Of a DNA stretch of 7,401 bases, positions 1 to 5,967 are shown piece by piece; within the stretch, counting starts at the first letter, position 1; every line of letters begins with the position of its first letter. The translations under genes were made by a program, and so were the position numbers. The DNA lies in NCBI GenBank assembly GCA_007123695.1, contig SLGN01000561.1:1-7401 (forward strand), in the 5' to 3' direction. The DNA comes from Verrucomicrobiales bacterium (GTDB taxonomy: Bacteria > Verrucomicrobiota > Verrucomicrobiia > Verrucomicrobiales > DEV007). Below the pieces are notes generated by a model. That model did not search any database. It worked only from the letters and a program-made list of their open reading frames with translations, and was not told the DNA's origin.

Positions 1-2
1 CA

Positions 3-836
3 GCGGCAGCGAGCCCCGCGCCGGAAGCGGCCGAAGAGAAGGCCCGGGCACGGCGCCCTGTCAGGGAAGCCTCCAAGCCGGAACCGGAGCCCGAGCCCAT
101 GACCGAGGAGAGACGCGCCGCCCTCGCCGCCTACGGCGTCGAGATCGACCACCAGGTCGTCCTCCGCGACGGCAGCCGCCTGCGGCTCGCCGGCGAACGG
201 GTCGAGGGCAACCGGCTCGTCGGCCAGTCCCCTACCCTCGGCACCTGCCGCCTCGCCCTCGAGCAGGTCCGCGAGGTCTCGATCCTGCCCGCGACCCCGC
301 TGGAGTCGGCCAAGCCGATGGACATCGTCGCCTTCCACGATTGGCGGCTCGAGCTCACCCCAGATCCCGCCATCCCCGGCGCCGGAGGCGACGCGTCCGA
401 ATCGCGCCTCGTCGGAAAACCCGCGCCGGAATTCGAGCTCGGCATGCTCGACGACTCCACTTTCCGTCTCGCCGACCACCGCGGGCGCGTCGTCGTCCTC
501 GACTTCTGGGCAACCTGGTGCGGCCCCTGCATCAAGGCCATGCCCGAAGTCCTCGCCGCCGTCGAGGCCTTCCCGCCCGAGGCCGTCGTTTTTTGCGCCG
601 TGAACCAAGGCGAGACGCCTCCCCTCATCACCCGATTCCTCGAGGCGCGCGGTTGGGAGGACATGCTCGTGGCCTTGGACTTCGAAATGAAGACTGGCCA
701 GGCCTACGAAGTCGAAGGCATTCCCCACACCGTCGTCATCGGCCCCGACGGCACCGTCGCCTGGGTCCACTCCGGGTTTTCGCCCGACCTTCGCAAAAAG
801 CTCTTCGAAGCCATCGCAGGCATCCTCATGCGCTGA
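3..836 (+). CDS. Redoxin/TlpA-like thioredoxin-fold protein with N-terminal beta-rich domain and Pro/Glu linker (5' partial)
   Basis: This is the C-terminal part of a thiol-disulfide oxidoreductase-like protein. The reading frame is open to the left edge, so the true start is probably outside the window; the first in-window ATG is at 99. The codons before it give an Ala/Lys/Glu/Pro-rich linker ending in KPEPEPEP, which suits an interdomain tether. Counting from that ATG, residues about 15-65 look like a small beta-rich domain (VVLRDGSRLRL, then LEQVREVSIL) of a kind I associate with planctomycete and verrucomicrobial envelope proteins; that assignment is tentative. Residues about 105-245 are a TlpA/AhpC-TSA fold: GKPAPEFEL entry strand, active site WCGPC at residues 140-144 (bases 516-530), and the cis-proline in GIPHT near residue 209. 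Both catalytic cysteines are present, so the domain should be redox-active, probably outside the cytoplasm; no signal peptide is visible because the N-terminus is missing. It ends facing dnaB. The redoxin domain is secure; substrate and full architecture are unknown. Confidence 0.85.
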   Translation, partial: AAASPAPEAAEEKARARRPVREASKPEPEPEPMTEERRAALAAYGVEIDHQVVLRDGSRLRLAGERVEGNRLVGQSPTLGTCRLALEQVREVSILPATPLESAKPMDIVAFHDWRLELTPDPAIPGAGGDASESRLVGKPAPEFELGMLDDSTFRLADHRGRVVVLDFWATWCGPCIKAMPEVLAAVEAFPPEAVVFCAVNQGETPPLITRFLEARGWEDMLVALDFEMKTGQAYEVEGIPHTVVIGPDGTVAWVHSGFSPDLRKKLFEAIAGILMR

Positions 837-866
837 GCCCGGGGCGACATCCCTGCGGAGGCGCAT

Positions 867-881
867 GTGGCGGGCCGCCAC
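867..881. repeat. Short palindrome GTGGCGG-G-CCGCCAC between convergent genes
   Basis: Two perfect 7-base arms flank a single central base in the 137-base gap between the redoxin gene and dnaB. As RNA it could form a GC-rich hairpin only by opening the innermost pairs to make a loop. No T-run follows on either strand, so it is not a classical intrinsic terminator. It might be a copy of a dispersed intergenic repeat, which this window alone cannot show. Confidence 0.3.
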
Positions 882-951
882 TCCGTATCGACCTTCTCGA
901 ACAACGGAAATCGAAAAGCCGAAGTTCGTGAGGAGGATTGCGACCGGTGTT

Positions 952-973
952 GGGGGAAGGCATCCCCCTTACT
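952..973 (+). terminator. Possible weak terminator hairpin between convergent genes
   Basis: GGGGGA (952-957), a five-base loop and TCCCCC (963-968) form a perfect 6-bp stem on the plus strand, followed by the short TTACTT. It lies just past the dnaB stop and about 115 bases after the redoxin stop, the right place to end transcription from either side. The T-tract is poor on the plus strand and absent on the minus strand, so terminator function is only possible. Confidence 0.3.
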
Positions 974-2443
974 TCAAGGCTCCCTCTCCTTGGCGCGGTT
1001 CTCGAAGCGCATGAAGGCCTTTTCGAAGGTCAGGGGCACCTCCCCGGTGGGTCCGTTCCGCTGTTTCGCGATGATGAGTTCCGCCTCGCCGTATTTGCTT
1101 TCGCGGTCGTCCTCGTCGTCGGCGTAGACCTCGGGACGCATGAGGAGACCGATGAGGTCCGCGTCCTGCTCGATCGAGCCCGACTCGCGCAGGTCGCTCA
1201 TGCGGGGCTTGCCGCCGCGGGCGTCGGGATTGCGGTTGAGCTGGGCGAGAACGATCACCGGGATGTCGAGTTCTTTCGCGATGCCTTTGATGCCGCCGGA
1301 GATCTCGGCGATCTCCTTTTCCCGCCCGTCCTTGCGGCCCACGTCGGGTGCCTTGAGAAGCTGCAAGTAGTCGATCGCGATGAGCTGGATGTCTTGCTGC
1401 TGCTTGAGGCGGCGCGCCTTGGCCTGCAGCTCGTTGATGCTGAGCCCGGGGGTGTCGTCGATCCAGATCGGTGCCTCGGCGAGCTGGCCGGCCACCTGCA
1501 TCAGCTTGGGAAAGTCGGTCTTGGCGAGAAAGCCGCTCCGAAGCTTCTGCATCTGGACCTTGGCGCGGGAACAGAGGAGACGCTGCACGAGCGACTCGGA
1601 AGTCATTTCCAAACTGAAGACGGCGCAGGGTACGGGGTCGTCCTTCTTGATCGCGATGTTCTCGACGATGTTCATTACGAAGGAGGTCTTCCCCATGGAG
1701 GGGCGGGCCGCGATGACGATCATCTCGCCGCCATGGAGCCCGTTGGTCATGGAATCGAAGTCGCGGAACCCGGTCATGAGCCCCCCTCCCCCGCCCGAAT
1801 TGAGGCTCTCGTGGATGGACTCGATGACCTTGAGAACGTACTCGCGCATCTCGCCGATGCCCTTCTGCTGCTCGGTCTCGTCCCGGATGCGGAGAACGCG
1901 CTTTTCCACGGAATCGAGAAAGCCGGCGGGACTTTCCGGGCCTTCGTAGGCCTCTCCGACGCACCGCGTGCAGTCTTCGATGACGCGGCGCAGGATGTAT
2001 TTTTCCTTGAGGAAGCCGGCGTAGTCGTCGAACAGCGCGGTGGTCGGCACATCGTCGATGAGCTCGGCCACGGTGCGCGGACCGCCGACCGACTCGAGCT
2101 GTCCGCGGTTGGATAGCTCGGTGTTGAGCACGATCGCATCGAGAACTCCGCCGGGGCGCGTTTTGTAGAGATGCAGCATGGCCTCGAAGATGAGCCGGTG
2201 CGCGGGTACGTAGAAGTAGCCGGGGTTGAGGTTCTCGACCGCCTTGGGGATGATGTTCGCGGGATCGAGAAGCATGCAGGAAAGCGCGGCGCGCTCGGCG
2301 TCGGCGTTCAGGGGCATCGAGCGAAGCGGATCCTCGACGCCGCCGATGGATTTGAACGAGGACGAGCCGCCGTCGCCCTTGGGGCTGCGGGGACCGTTCT
2401 TGAGGGAATCGCCGGCGCGGCGGGCAGTGCTGGTCTCGGGCAT
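974..2443 (-). CDS. dnaB: Replicative DNA helicase DnaB
   Basis: DnaB is the hexameric ring helicase that unwinds DNA at the replication fork and interacts with primase and, in loading, a DnaC/DnaI-type factor. From the ATG at 2443 the protein has 489 residues, close to the usual 440-480 plus an N-terminal tail. Residues 1-42 are a low-complexity Ser/Gly/Pro/Lys-rich tail; about 43-145 is the helical DnaB N-terminal domain (MPLNADAERAALSCMLLD); 146-222 is the linker, ending in a run of five glycines; about 223-489 is the RecA-like ATPase. Visible motifs are Walker A ARPSMGKTS (246-254), the FSLEM segment with the probable catalytic glutamate (E279), Walker B LIAIDYLQL (354-362), the LAQLNR segment (399-404), SGSIEQDAD (421-429) and QRNGPTG (461-467). 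The start is uncertain. ATG 2485 and TTG 2578 are also in frame, but the latter lies in the T-tract of a terminator and would add an Ala-Ile repeat. None of the three has a Shine-Dalgarno site. There is no intein and no frameshift. It lies downstream of rplI, as in many bacteria, but behind a terminator. Confidence 0.95.
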   Translation of the reverse strand: MPETSTARRAGDSLKNGPRSPKGDGGSSSFKSIGGVEDPLRSMPLNADAERAALSCMLLDPANIIPKAVENLNPGYFYVPAHRLIFEAMLHLYKTRPGGVLDAIVLNTELSNRGQLESVGGPRTVAELIDDVPTTALFDDYAGFLKEKYILRRVIEDCTRCVGEAYEGPESPAGFLDSVEKRVLRIRDETEQQKGIGEMREYVLKVIESIHESLNSGGGGGLMTGFRDFDSMTNGLHGGEMIVIAARPSMGKTSFVMNIVENIAIKKDDPVPCAVFSLEMTSESLVQRLLCSRAKVQMQKLRSGFLAKTDFPKLMQVAGQLAEAPIWIDDTPGLSINELQAKARRLKQQQDIQLIAIDYLQLLKAPDVGRKDGREKEIAEISGGIKGIAKELDIPVIVLAQLNRNPDARGGKPRMSDLRESGSIEQDADLIGLLMRPEVYADDEDDRESKYGEAELIIAKQRNGPTGEVPLTFEKAFMRFENRAKEREP

Positions 2444-2501
2444 GGCGGAGGAGGGGTTGGGAGCGGTGGCGGAAACGGCGATCATCCGTCGCGCCAACGG
2501 T

Positions 2502-2546
2502 GCGATGGCGATGGCGATGGCGATGGCGATGGCGATGGCGGCGATG
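2502..2546. repeat. Hexanucleotide tandem repeat (GCGATG)6 plus imperfect extra unit, upstream of dnaB
   Basis: Six perfect head-to-tail GCGATG units fill 2502-2537, followed by GCG and one more GCGATG at 2541-2546. On the minus strand this is a CATCGC/CCATCG array in the probable dnaB leader. Read through in three minus-strand frames it would give Ala-Ile, His-Arg or Ser-Pro dipeptide runs, so long open frames through it prove nothing about coding. Because the unit is six bases, changes in copy number would not shift a reading frame but would change leader or promoter spacing. Confidence 0.9.
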
Positions 2547-2570
2547 CCATGGCGACGCAACAGCGGCGAA

Positions 2571-2609
2571 GCAAACAAAAGGGCGGTTCGTTACGTAAAC
2601 GACCCGCCC
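2571..2609 (-). terminator. Intrinsic terminator downstream of rplI, before dnaB
   Basis: On the minus strand a GC-rich 12-bp stem with one mismatch (arms 2609-2598 and 2592-2581) closes a five-base loop and is followed at once by TTTTGTTTG (2580-2572). This is the standard pattern of a Rho-independent terminator. It lies about 80 bases beyond the rplI stop and before every plausible dnaB start except TTG 2578, which is inside the T-tract. It therefore implies that dnaB has its own promoter or is fed by partial read-through. Confidence 0.75.
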
Positions 2610-2618
2610 CATCGGCGC

Positions 2619-2646
2619 AAAGCGATTTGCTGGAAATCGCTTTTTT
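2619..2646 (+). terminator. Second hairpin, perfect 10-bp stem with T-run on the plus strand
   Basis: AAAGCGATTT (2619-2628) and AAATCGCTTT (2634-2643) form a perfect 10-bp inverted repeat around GCTGG. Six T's (2641-2646) span the end of the stem on the plus strand, while on the minus strand the stem ends in only three T's before GCGCC. It looks better as a plus-strand terminator, although no plus-strand gene lies just before it. It may act in both directions, as a block to antisense transcription, or as an accessory hairpin to the adjacent rplI terminator. The inverted repeat is certain; its direction is not. Confidence 0.55.
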
Positions 2647-2689
2647 CAATCCACGACCGCTCCGGAATGCGGACACGGTCCCGGCGCGA

Positions 2690-3184
2690 TCACTCGTCCT
2701 CGGAATCGGCGGTGGGCTCTTCGCTACCTTCCGCCGCGACGACACGAACCGTCACGGAGGCATCGACGTCGGGGTGCAGCTTCACCGGGATCTCGAAAGA
2801 GCCCAGGGTCTTGATCGGAGCATCGAGGAGAAGCTGGTGGCGGTCGATGGTGAGGCGGCTCTTCTCGGAGATGAGCGCCGCGACATCGGCCGTCGTGACC
2901 GACCCGAACGCCTTGCCGCCCTGGCCGATGGAGAGTTCGGTGGAGAGTCGCAGCTTGCGCAGCTTGGTCGCGGTGTTCTCCGCATCGGCGAGTTCCTCGG
3001 CTTCGCGCTTGGCGCGAACTTCCTTGAGCTTGGCGACGTGGCGCAGGTTCGATTGGGTCGCCTCGTAGGCGCGGTCCTGCGGGAGGAGGAAATTTCGCGC
3101 GTAGCCGCGCCGCACCTTCACGACATCGGCCTCGGCGCCCAGTCCTTCGATTTTTTCTTTGAGAATCACTTCAACAGTAGCCAT
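2690..3184 (-). CDS. rplI: 50S ribosomal protein L9
   Basis: L9 binds 23S rRNA near the base of the L1 stalk and helps maintain reading frame during translation. The 164-residue product has the expected two-lobed layout. The N-terminal rRNA-binding domain (residues 1-50) contains the family pattern VILKEKIEGLG...GDVVKVRRGYARNF-like sequence, here GAEADVVKVRRGYARNFLLP. A long charged connecting helix (about 41-75, Lys/Arg/Glu/Ala-rich) leads to the C-terminal domain (about 78-150, with SIGQGGKAFGSVT). The last 13 residues form an acidic tail (EGSEEPTADSEDE) that makes it a little longer than the usual roughly 150. I chose the ATG at 3184 because it starts the conserved first strand exactly; the frame stays open a further 164 codons upstream, but that stretch is Arg-rich and antisense to the next gene. 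Only a weak AAGG precedes the ATG. It is divergent from the Prx-like gene at 3313, and rpsF, ssb and rpsR, often found next to rplI, are not upstream. Confidence 0.96.
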   Translation of the reverse strand: MATVEVILKEKIEGLGAEADVVKVRRGYARNFLLPQDRAYEATQSNLRHVAKLKEVRAKREAEELADAENTATKLRKLRLSTELSIGQGGKAFGSVTTADVAALISEKSRLTIDRHQLLLDAPIKTLGSFEIPVKLHPDVDASVTVRVVAAEGSEEPTADSEDE

Positions 3185-3223
3185 GGCCTTGGTCGGTGTA
3201 TGGTTTTTGGAAAAAGAGCGGGA

Positions 3224-3252
3224 CAGGTAGCCGCGAACCGCTAGATTGTCAA
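3224..3252 (-). promoter_or_regulatory. Candidate promoter for rplI
   Basis: On the minus strand a perfect TTGACA -35 hexamer (3252-3247) is followed after 17 bases by TACCTG (3229-3224), a poor -10. The position, about 40 bases before the rplI ATG in the 128-base divergent gap, is right for a promoter. The exact -35 and spacing support it; the weak -10 keeps confidence low. On the opposite strand the same bases read TTGTCA, but I found no matching -10 for the Prx-like gene. Confidence 0.4.
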
Positions 3253-3312
3253 ACGCGACCGGTGCTTTTCGACGTCGGAAGGTCGCCTCCACCCGAAACC
3301 ACCTCGAAAAAG

Positions 3313-3897
3313 ATGGCCGAAGTCGCCTCCACCTTCCAGCTTCGCACCGGGGCCGCCGCGCCCGCCTTCGCCCTCGCGGACGGCTCGGGCGGGGTCCATT
3401 CTCCCAAATCCCTCGTCGCGGACCACTGCGGGCTTCTCGTCGCATTCGTCTGCAACCACTGTCCCTTCGTCGTCCACCTCGCCGACGCTCTCGGCAGCTT
3501 CGCCACCGAAATCGACGGGCAAGGGATCGCCACGGTCGCAGTCTCCTCGAACGACATCGAGAAGTATCCAGCCGACGCTCCCGACCGGATGTCGGAGTTC
3601 GCCGCCGCCCATGGATGGCGCTTCCCATACCTCCACGACCCGGACCAGAGCGTGGCCAAGGCCTACGCTGCGGCATGCACCCCCGACCTCTATCTGTTCG
3701 ACGGAGAACTCCGCCTCGCCTACGCCGGCCAATTCGACGATTCGCGCCCCGGCCGCGGCACCCCCACCGGCACGGACCTGCGCGCGGCGGTGGCGGATCT
3801 GCTCGCGGGACGGCCCACGCCCGAACCGTGGACTCCCAGCTCGGGATGCAACATCAAGTGGATCCCCGGCAACGAACCATCCTACTTCTTCGCCTGA
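3313..3897 (+). CDS. Thioredoxin-fold PRX-like protein of the CNHCPFV type
   Basis: The 194-residue protein belongs to the thioredoxin/AhpC-TSA superfamily, in the widespread 'thioredoxin family protein' group similar to the PRX-like1 class. Visible marks are the entry strand AAAPAFALADGSGG (residues 14-27), the redox motif CNHCPFV at 47-53 replacing the usual CxxC context, a third cysteine in the cis-Pro-type segment ACTPDLYLFD (121-130), and the highly conserved family tail SGCNIKWIPGNEP (177-189) with a fourth cysteine. No signal peptide is seen, so it is probably cytoplasmic. The biochemical role of this subfamily is poorly defined; a thiol peroxidase or disulfide reductase role is an inference. 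I chose ATG 3313, preceded by GAAAAAG, because an earlier start at 3196 would run through the divergent rplI promoter region and add an unconserved leader. It is followed after one base by the sulfatase gene, suggesting co-transcription. Confidence 0.9.
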   Translation: MAEVASTFQLRTGAAAPAFALADGSGGVHSPKSLVADHCGLLVAFVCNHCPFVVHLADALGSFATEIDGQGIATVAVSSNDIEKYPADAPDRMSEFAAAHGWRFPYLHDPDQSVAKAYAAACTPDLYLFDGELRLAYAGQFDDSRPGRGTPTGTDLRAAVADLLAGRPTPEPWTPSSGCNIKWIPGNEPSYFFA

Positions 3898-3898
3898 A

Positions 3899-5287
3899 AT
3901 GAAGATCCTGCGCCACCTCGTTTCCCTCTCCCTTGCCCTTCCCGGGGCCCTTCTCCTGCTCCCGGTCGCCGCGCTCCCGGCGGCGGAGCGTCCCAACATC
4001 GTCTTCATCCTCGCCGACGACCTGGGCTACGGCGACGTGTCCTGCTACGGCGCCGCCGACGTCGAGACGCCCCACATCGACGCCCTCGCCGCCGCCGGGG
4101 TGCGCTTCGCCAACGCCTACGCGATGGCCACGGAATGCACGCCCTCGCGCACCTCGATTCTGACGGGGCGCTATCCCCACCGGCCGGGCGGCCTCGAGTG
4201 CGCCATCGGCACCGGCAACGTGGGCCGCTACGACGACGCCATCCGCCTCGCCGACGCGGGCGAGCTGGGACTGCCGCCGCGCTTCGCCACCCTCGCCCCC
4301 GGACTGCGGGCGGCCGGCTACTACAACGGAGTCTTCGGGAAATGGCACCTCGGCTACGAGCCGAAGTTCTCCCCCTTGCGCCAGGGCTTCGACGAATTCG
4401 TCGGGTTTCTCGGAGGCAACGTGGAATACTTCCGCCACTTCGAACTCTCCGACCTGCCGGCCTACGTGTCCGGGACCGAGCCGGTGGAGCGCGAGGGCTA
4501 CCTGACGGACCTCATCACCGCCGACGCCCTCGCCTTTCTCGAAGGCCGCGCAGCGCAGCCCGAGCGGCCCTTCTTCCTCTACCTGCCTCATGCCGCGCCG
4601 CACTTTCCCTTCCAGGGGCCGGACGACGGCTCGCTGCCTCCGCCCACCGAGGAGACCTGGACGCAGGGCAGCCGCGAGACCTATCTCGCGATGGTGAGCC
4701 GCCTCGACGATTCGGTGGGCGAGGTCGTCGCCGCCCTCGACCGCCACGGCTTCGCCGAGAACACTCTCGTCGTCTTCGCGAGCGACCATGGCGCGATGGC
4801 CCCCGGCGACAACTCCCCCTGGCGCGACTACAAGGGGACACTCTTCGAAGGGGGCATCCGGACTCCGCTGATCGCGAAATGGCCCGGGCGGCTCGAGGCC
4901 GGTACCGAGAGCGGGCAGGTCGCGACCCTGATGGACCTGACCGCCAGCTTTCTAACTCTGGCAGGAGCGCCAGAACCCCGGCCACCGCTCGACGGAATCG
5001 ACATCTTGGCGCACGTCGTCGAAGGGCGTTCCGATGTTCCCCGCACCCTGCACTGGCGCTACCGGCGCGGCGACATGACCTGGCGCGGCCTGCGCGACGG
5101 CGATGACAAATACGTGCGGCGGGAAGAAGGCGGGGAGGTCGAGGAATGGCTCTTCGACCTCGCGTCGGATCCGATGGAAAGGCGGAACCGCCTTGAGGAC
5201 AAGGCGAACGCCGAGGCTGCCGACGACGCCGCGCGGCTCCTGCGACGTCTCGGGGAGCGCGAGGCGGAGACTCCGCCCGAGAGGTAG
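3899..5287 (+). CDS. Exported formylglycine-dependent sulfatase (S1 family, arylsulfatase-like)
   Basis: The 462-residue product hydrolyses sulfate esters, probably on polysaccharides or other organic sulfates in the periplasm or outside the cell. It begins with a classical signal peptide: MKILRHL, a hydrophobic core to about residue 26, then a likely cleavage near ALPAAE (25-30). The core starts RPNIVFILADDLGYGD with metal ligands D40 and D41. The sulfatase signature is CTPSRTSILTGR at 80-91, where C80 is the residue converted to formylglycine and R84 completes CxPxR. Other expected active-site elements are GKWHLG (147-152; K148, H150), PHAAPHFP (230-237), SDHG (295-298; D296, H297) and YKGTLFEGG (311-319; K312). 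All key residues are present, so it should be active if matured. The usual C-terminal subdomain ends in an Arg/Glu-rich tail. Being Cys-type, it needs a formylglycine-generating enzyme or an anaerobic sulfatase maturase, neither of which is in the window. It starts one base after the Prx-like stop with no visible Shine-Dalgarno site. The exact substrate cannot be told from sequence. Confidence 0.95.
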   Translation: MKILRHLVSLSLALPGALLLLPVAALPAAERPNIVFILADDLGYGDVSCYGAADVETPHIDALAAAGVRFANAYAMATECTPSRTSILTGRYPHRPGGLECAIGTGNVGRYDDAIRLADAGELGLPPRFATLAPGLRAAGYYNGVFGKWHLGYEPKFSPLRQGFDEFVGFLGGNVEYFRHFELSDLPAYVSGTEPVEREGYLTDLITADALAFLEGRAAQPERPFFLYLPHAAPHFPFQGPDDGSLPPPTEETWTQGSRETYLAMVSRLDDSVGEVVAALDRHGFAENTLVVFASDHGAMAPGDNSPWRDYKGTLFEGGIRTPLIAKWPGRLEAGTESGQVATLMDLTASFLTLAGAPEPRPPLDGIDILAHVVEGRSDVPRTLHWRYRRGDMTWRGLRDGDDKYVRREEGGEVEEWLFDLASDPMERRNRLEDKANAEAADDAARLLRRLGEREAETPPER

Positions 5288-5334
5288 GAGGGCGGCAGGA
5301 GCGGTGGGCTGGGGCGCTGCTTTGGGGTGCGGCA

Positions 5335-5361
5335 ATTCCGATTCCGATTCCGATTCCGATT
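5335..5361. repeat. Hexanucleotide tandem repeat (ATTCCG)4 plus ATT
   Basis: Four perfect ATTCCG units (5335-5358) and a partial fifth lie in the 131-base gap between the convergent sulfatase and cdd genes. On the minus strand the unit reads CGGAAT. It is non-coding, and no hairpin or T-run terminator is visible beside it. It has a different unit from the array upstream of dnaB but the same six-base period. Confidence 0.9.
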
Positions 5362-5418
5362 TCCCTGGGGGCGGGCGACGGTTTTGGCTTGGATGCGGGA
5401 TGGGGAGGCGGCGGCGGG

Positions 5419-5967
5419 TCACGGATCGAGCCGGAAGCGCCAGGGCATCAGCAGCTCGAAGGGGACGATGTCGGCGAGGAGCCGGCCGTCCGCGTCGCGC
5501 CCGGCGTCGAGCAGCACGAGCAGGGTCTCGGCGGCGAATTCGCCGACGACCTGGCGGCACAGACCGCAGGGGCTGCGCTGCCCGAGCGGGCTGCCCGCCT
5601 CGGCTCCGGTGCTGACGGCGAGCAACTCGAGGCGGCGGCATCCGGCGGAGACCGCCGCGACGATGGCGGAGCGCTCGGCGCAGATGGTGCCGCCGTAGCT
5701 GGCGTTCTCGACGTTCGCCCCGGTGAATACTTTGCCATCCATCCGAATGGCGGCGCCGACGCGGAACAGCGAATAGGGTGCGTAGGCCCTTTCCCGCGCC
5801 TCCTTCGCGAGCGCGTGCAGCGAAAGCAGATCGTCGGCAGCATCCGCGACGGCGGAGGCGGCGAGCCCCCCATGGAGGGTCCAGCACACCGAATCCGTCG
5901 CGAGACGGGCCGTGGGGAGAGATTCCATGCGGGGAGGCGGGCGGGTGCGAAGGCTTTCGGAGATCAC
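5419..5967 (-). CDS. cdd: Cytidine deaminase
   Basis: The enzyme deaminates cytidine and deoxycytidine to uridine and deoxyuridine in pyrimidine salvage, using an active-site zinc. The zinc and catalytic residues are clear: CAE at 96-98 (C96 ligand, E98 proton shuttle) within NVENASYGGTICAERSA, and PCGLC at 133-137 (C134 and C137 ligands). GANVENASYGG also carries the nucleoside-binding Asn/Glu pair. The deaminase core runs from about residue 50 to 175, matching the short tetrameric form of about 130 residues; about 45 extra N-terminal residues are unconserved. The GTG start at 5967 shares GTGA with the stop of the upstream gene, suggesting translational coupling; GGAGGA abuts it, closer than is ideal. 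ATG 5928 (169 residues) is a reasonable alternative without a Shine-Dalgarno site. It faces the sulfatase gene across the ATTCCG repeat. Confidence 0.93.
   Translation of the reverse strand: MISESLRTRPPPRMESLPTARLATDSVCWTLHGGLAASAVADAADDLLSLHALAKEARERAYAPYSLFRVGAAIRMDGKVFTGANVENASYGGTICAERSAIVAAVSAGCRRLELLAVSTGAEAGSPLGQRSPCGLCRQVVGEFAAETLLVLLDAGRDADGRLLADIVPFELLMPWRFRLDP

Noticed and set aside
938..2116. 392-codon plus-strand open frame antisense to dnaB
   Set aside because: It is an exact antisense shadow of a gene with all DnaB motifs. Its product is a Leu/Ala/Gly/Asp-rich sequence of the type produced by the reverse strand of GC-rich codons, with no recognisable domain.
2502..2546. CRISPR or phase-variable contingency locus
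   Set aside because: The six-base unit has no spacers, so it is not CRISPR. Six is a multiple of three, so slippage would not switch a reading frame on and off.
969..2612. 547-codon minus-strand frame with a His-Arg repeat over dnaB
   Set aside because: It is the shifted frame of dnaB, extremely Arg-rich, and its His-Arg run comes only from the GCGATG tandem repeat.
2171..3244. 357-codon plus-strand open frame across the dnaB leader and rplI
   Set aside because: It is antisense to rplI and the start of dnaB and runs through the microsatellite and two hairpins; no domain was recognised.
3854..4789. 311-codon minus-strand open frame opposite the sulfatase
   Set aside because: The sulfatase on the other strand has a signal peptide and a complete set of catalytic motifs; this frame is a compositional shadow.
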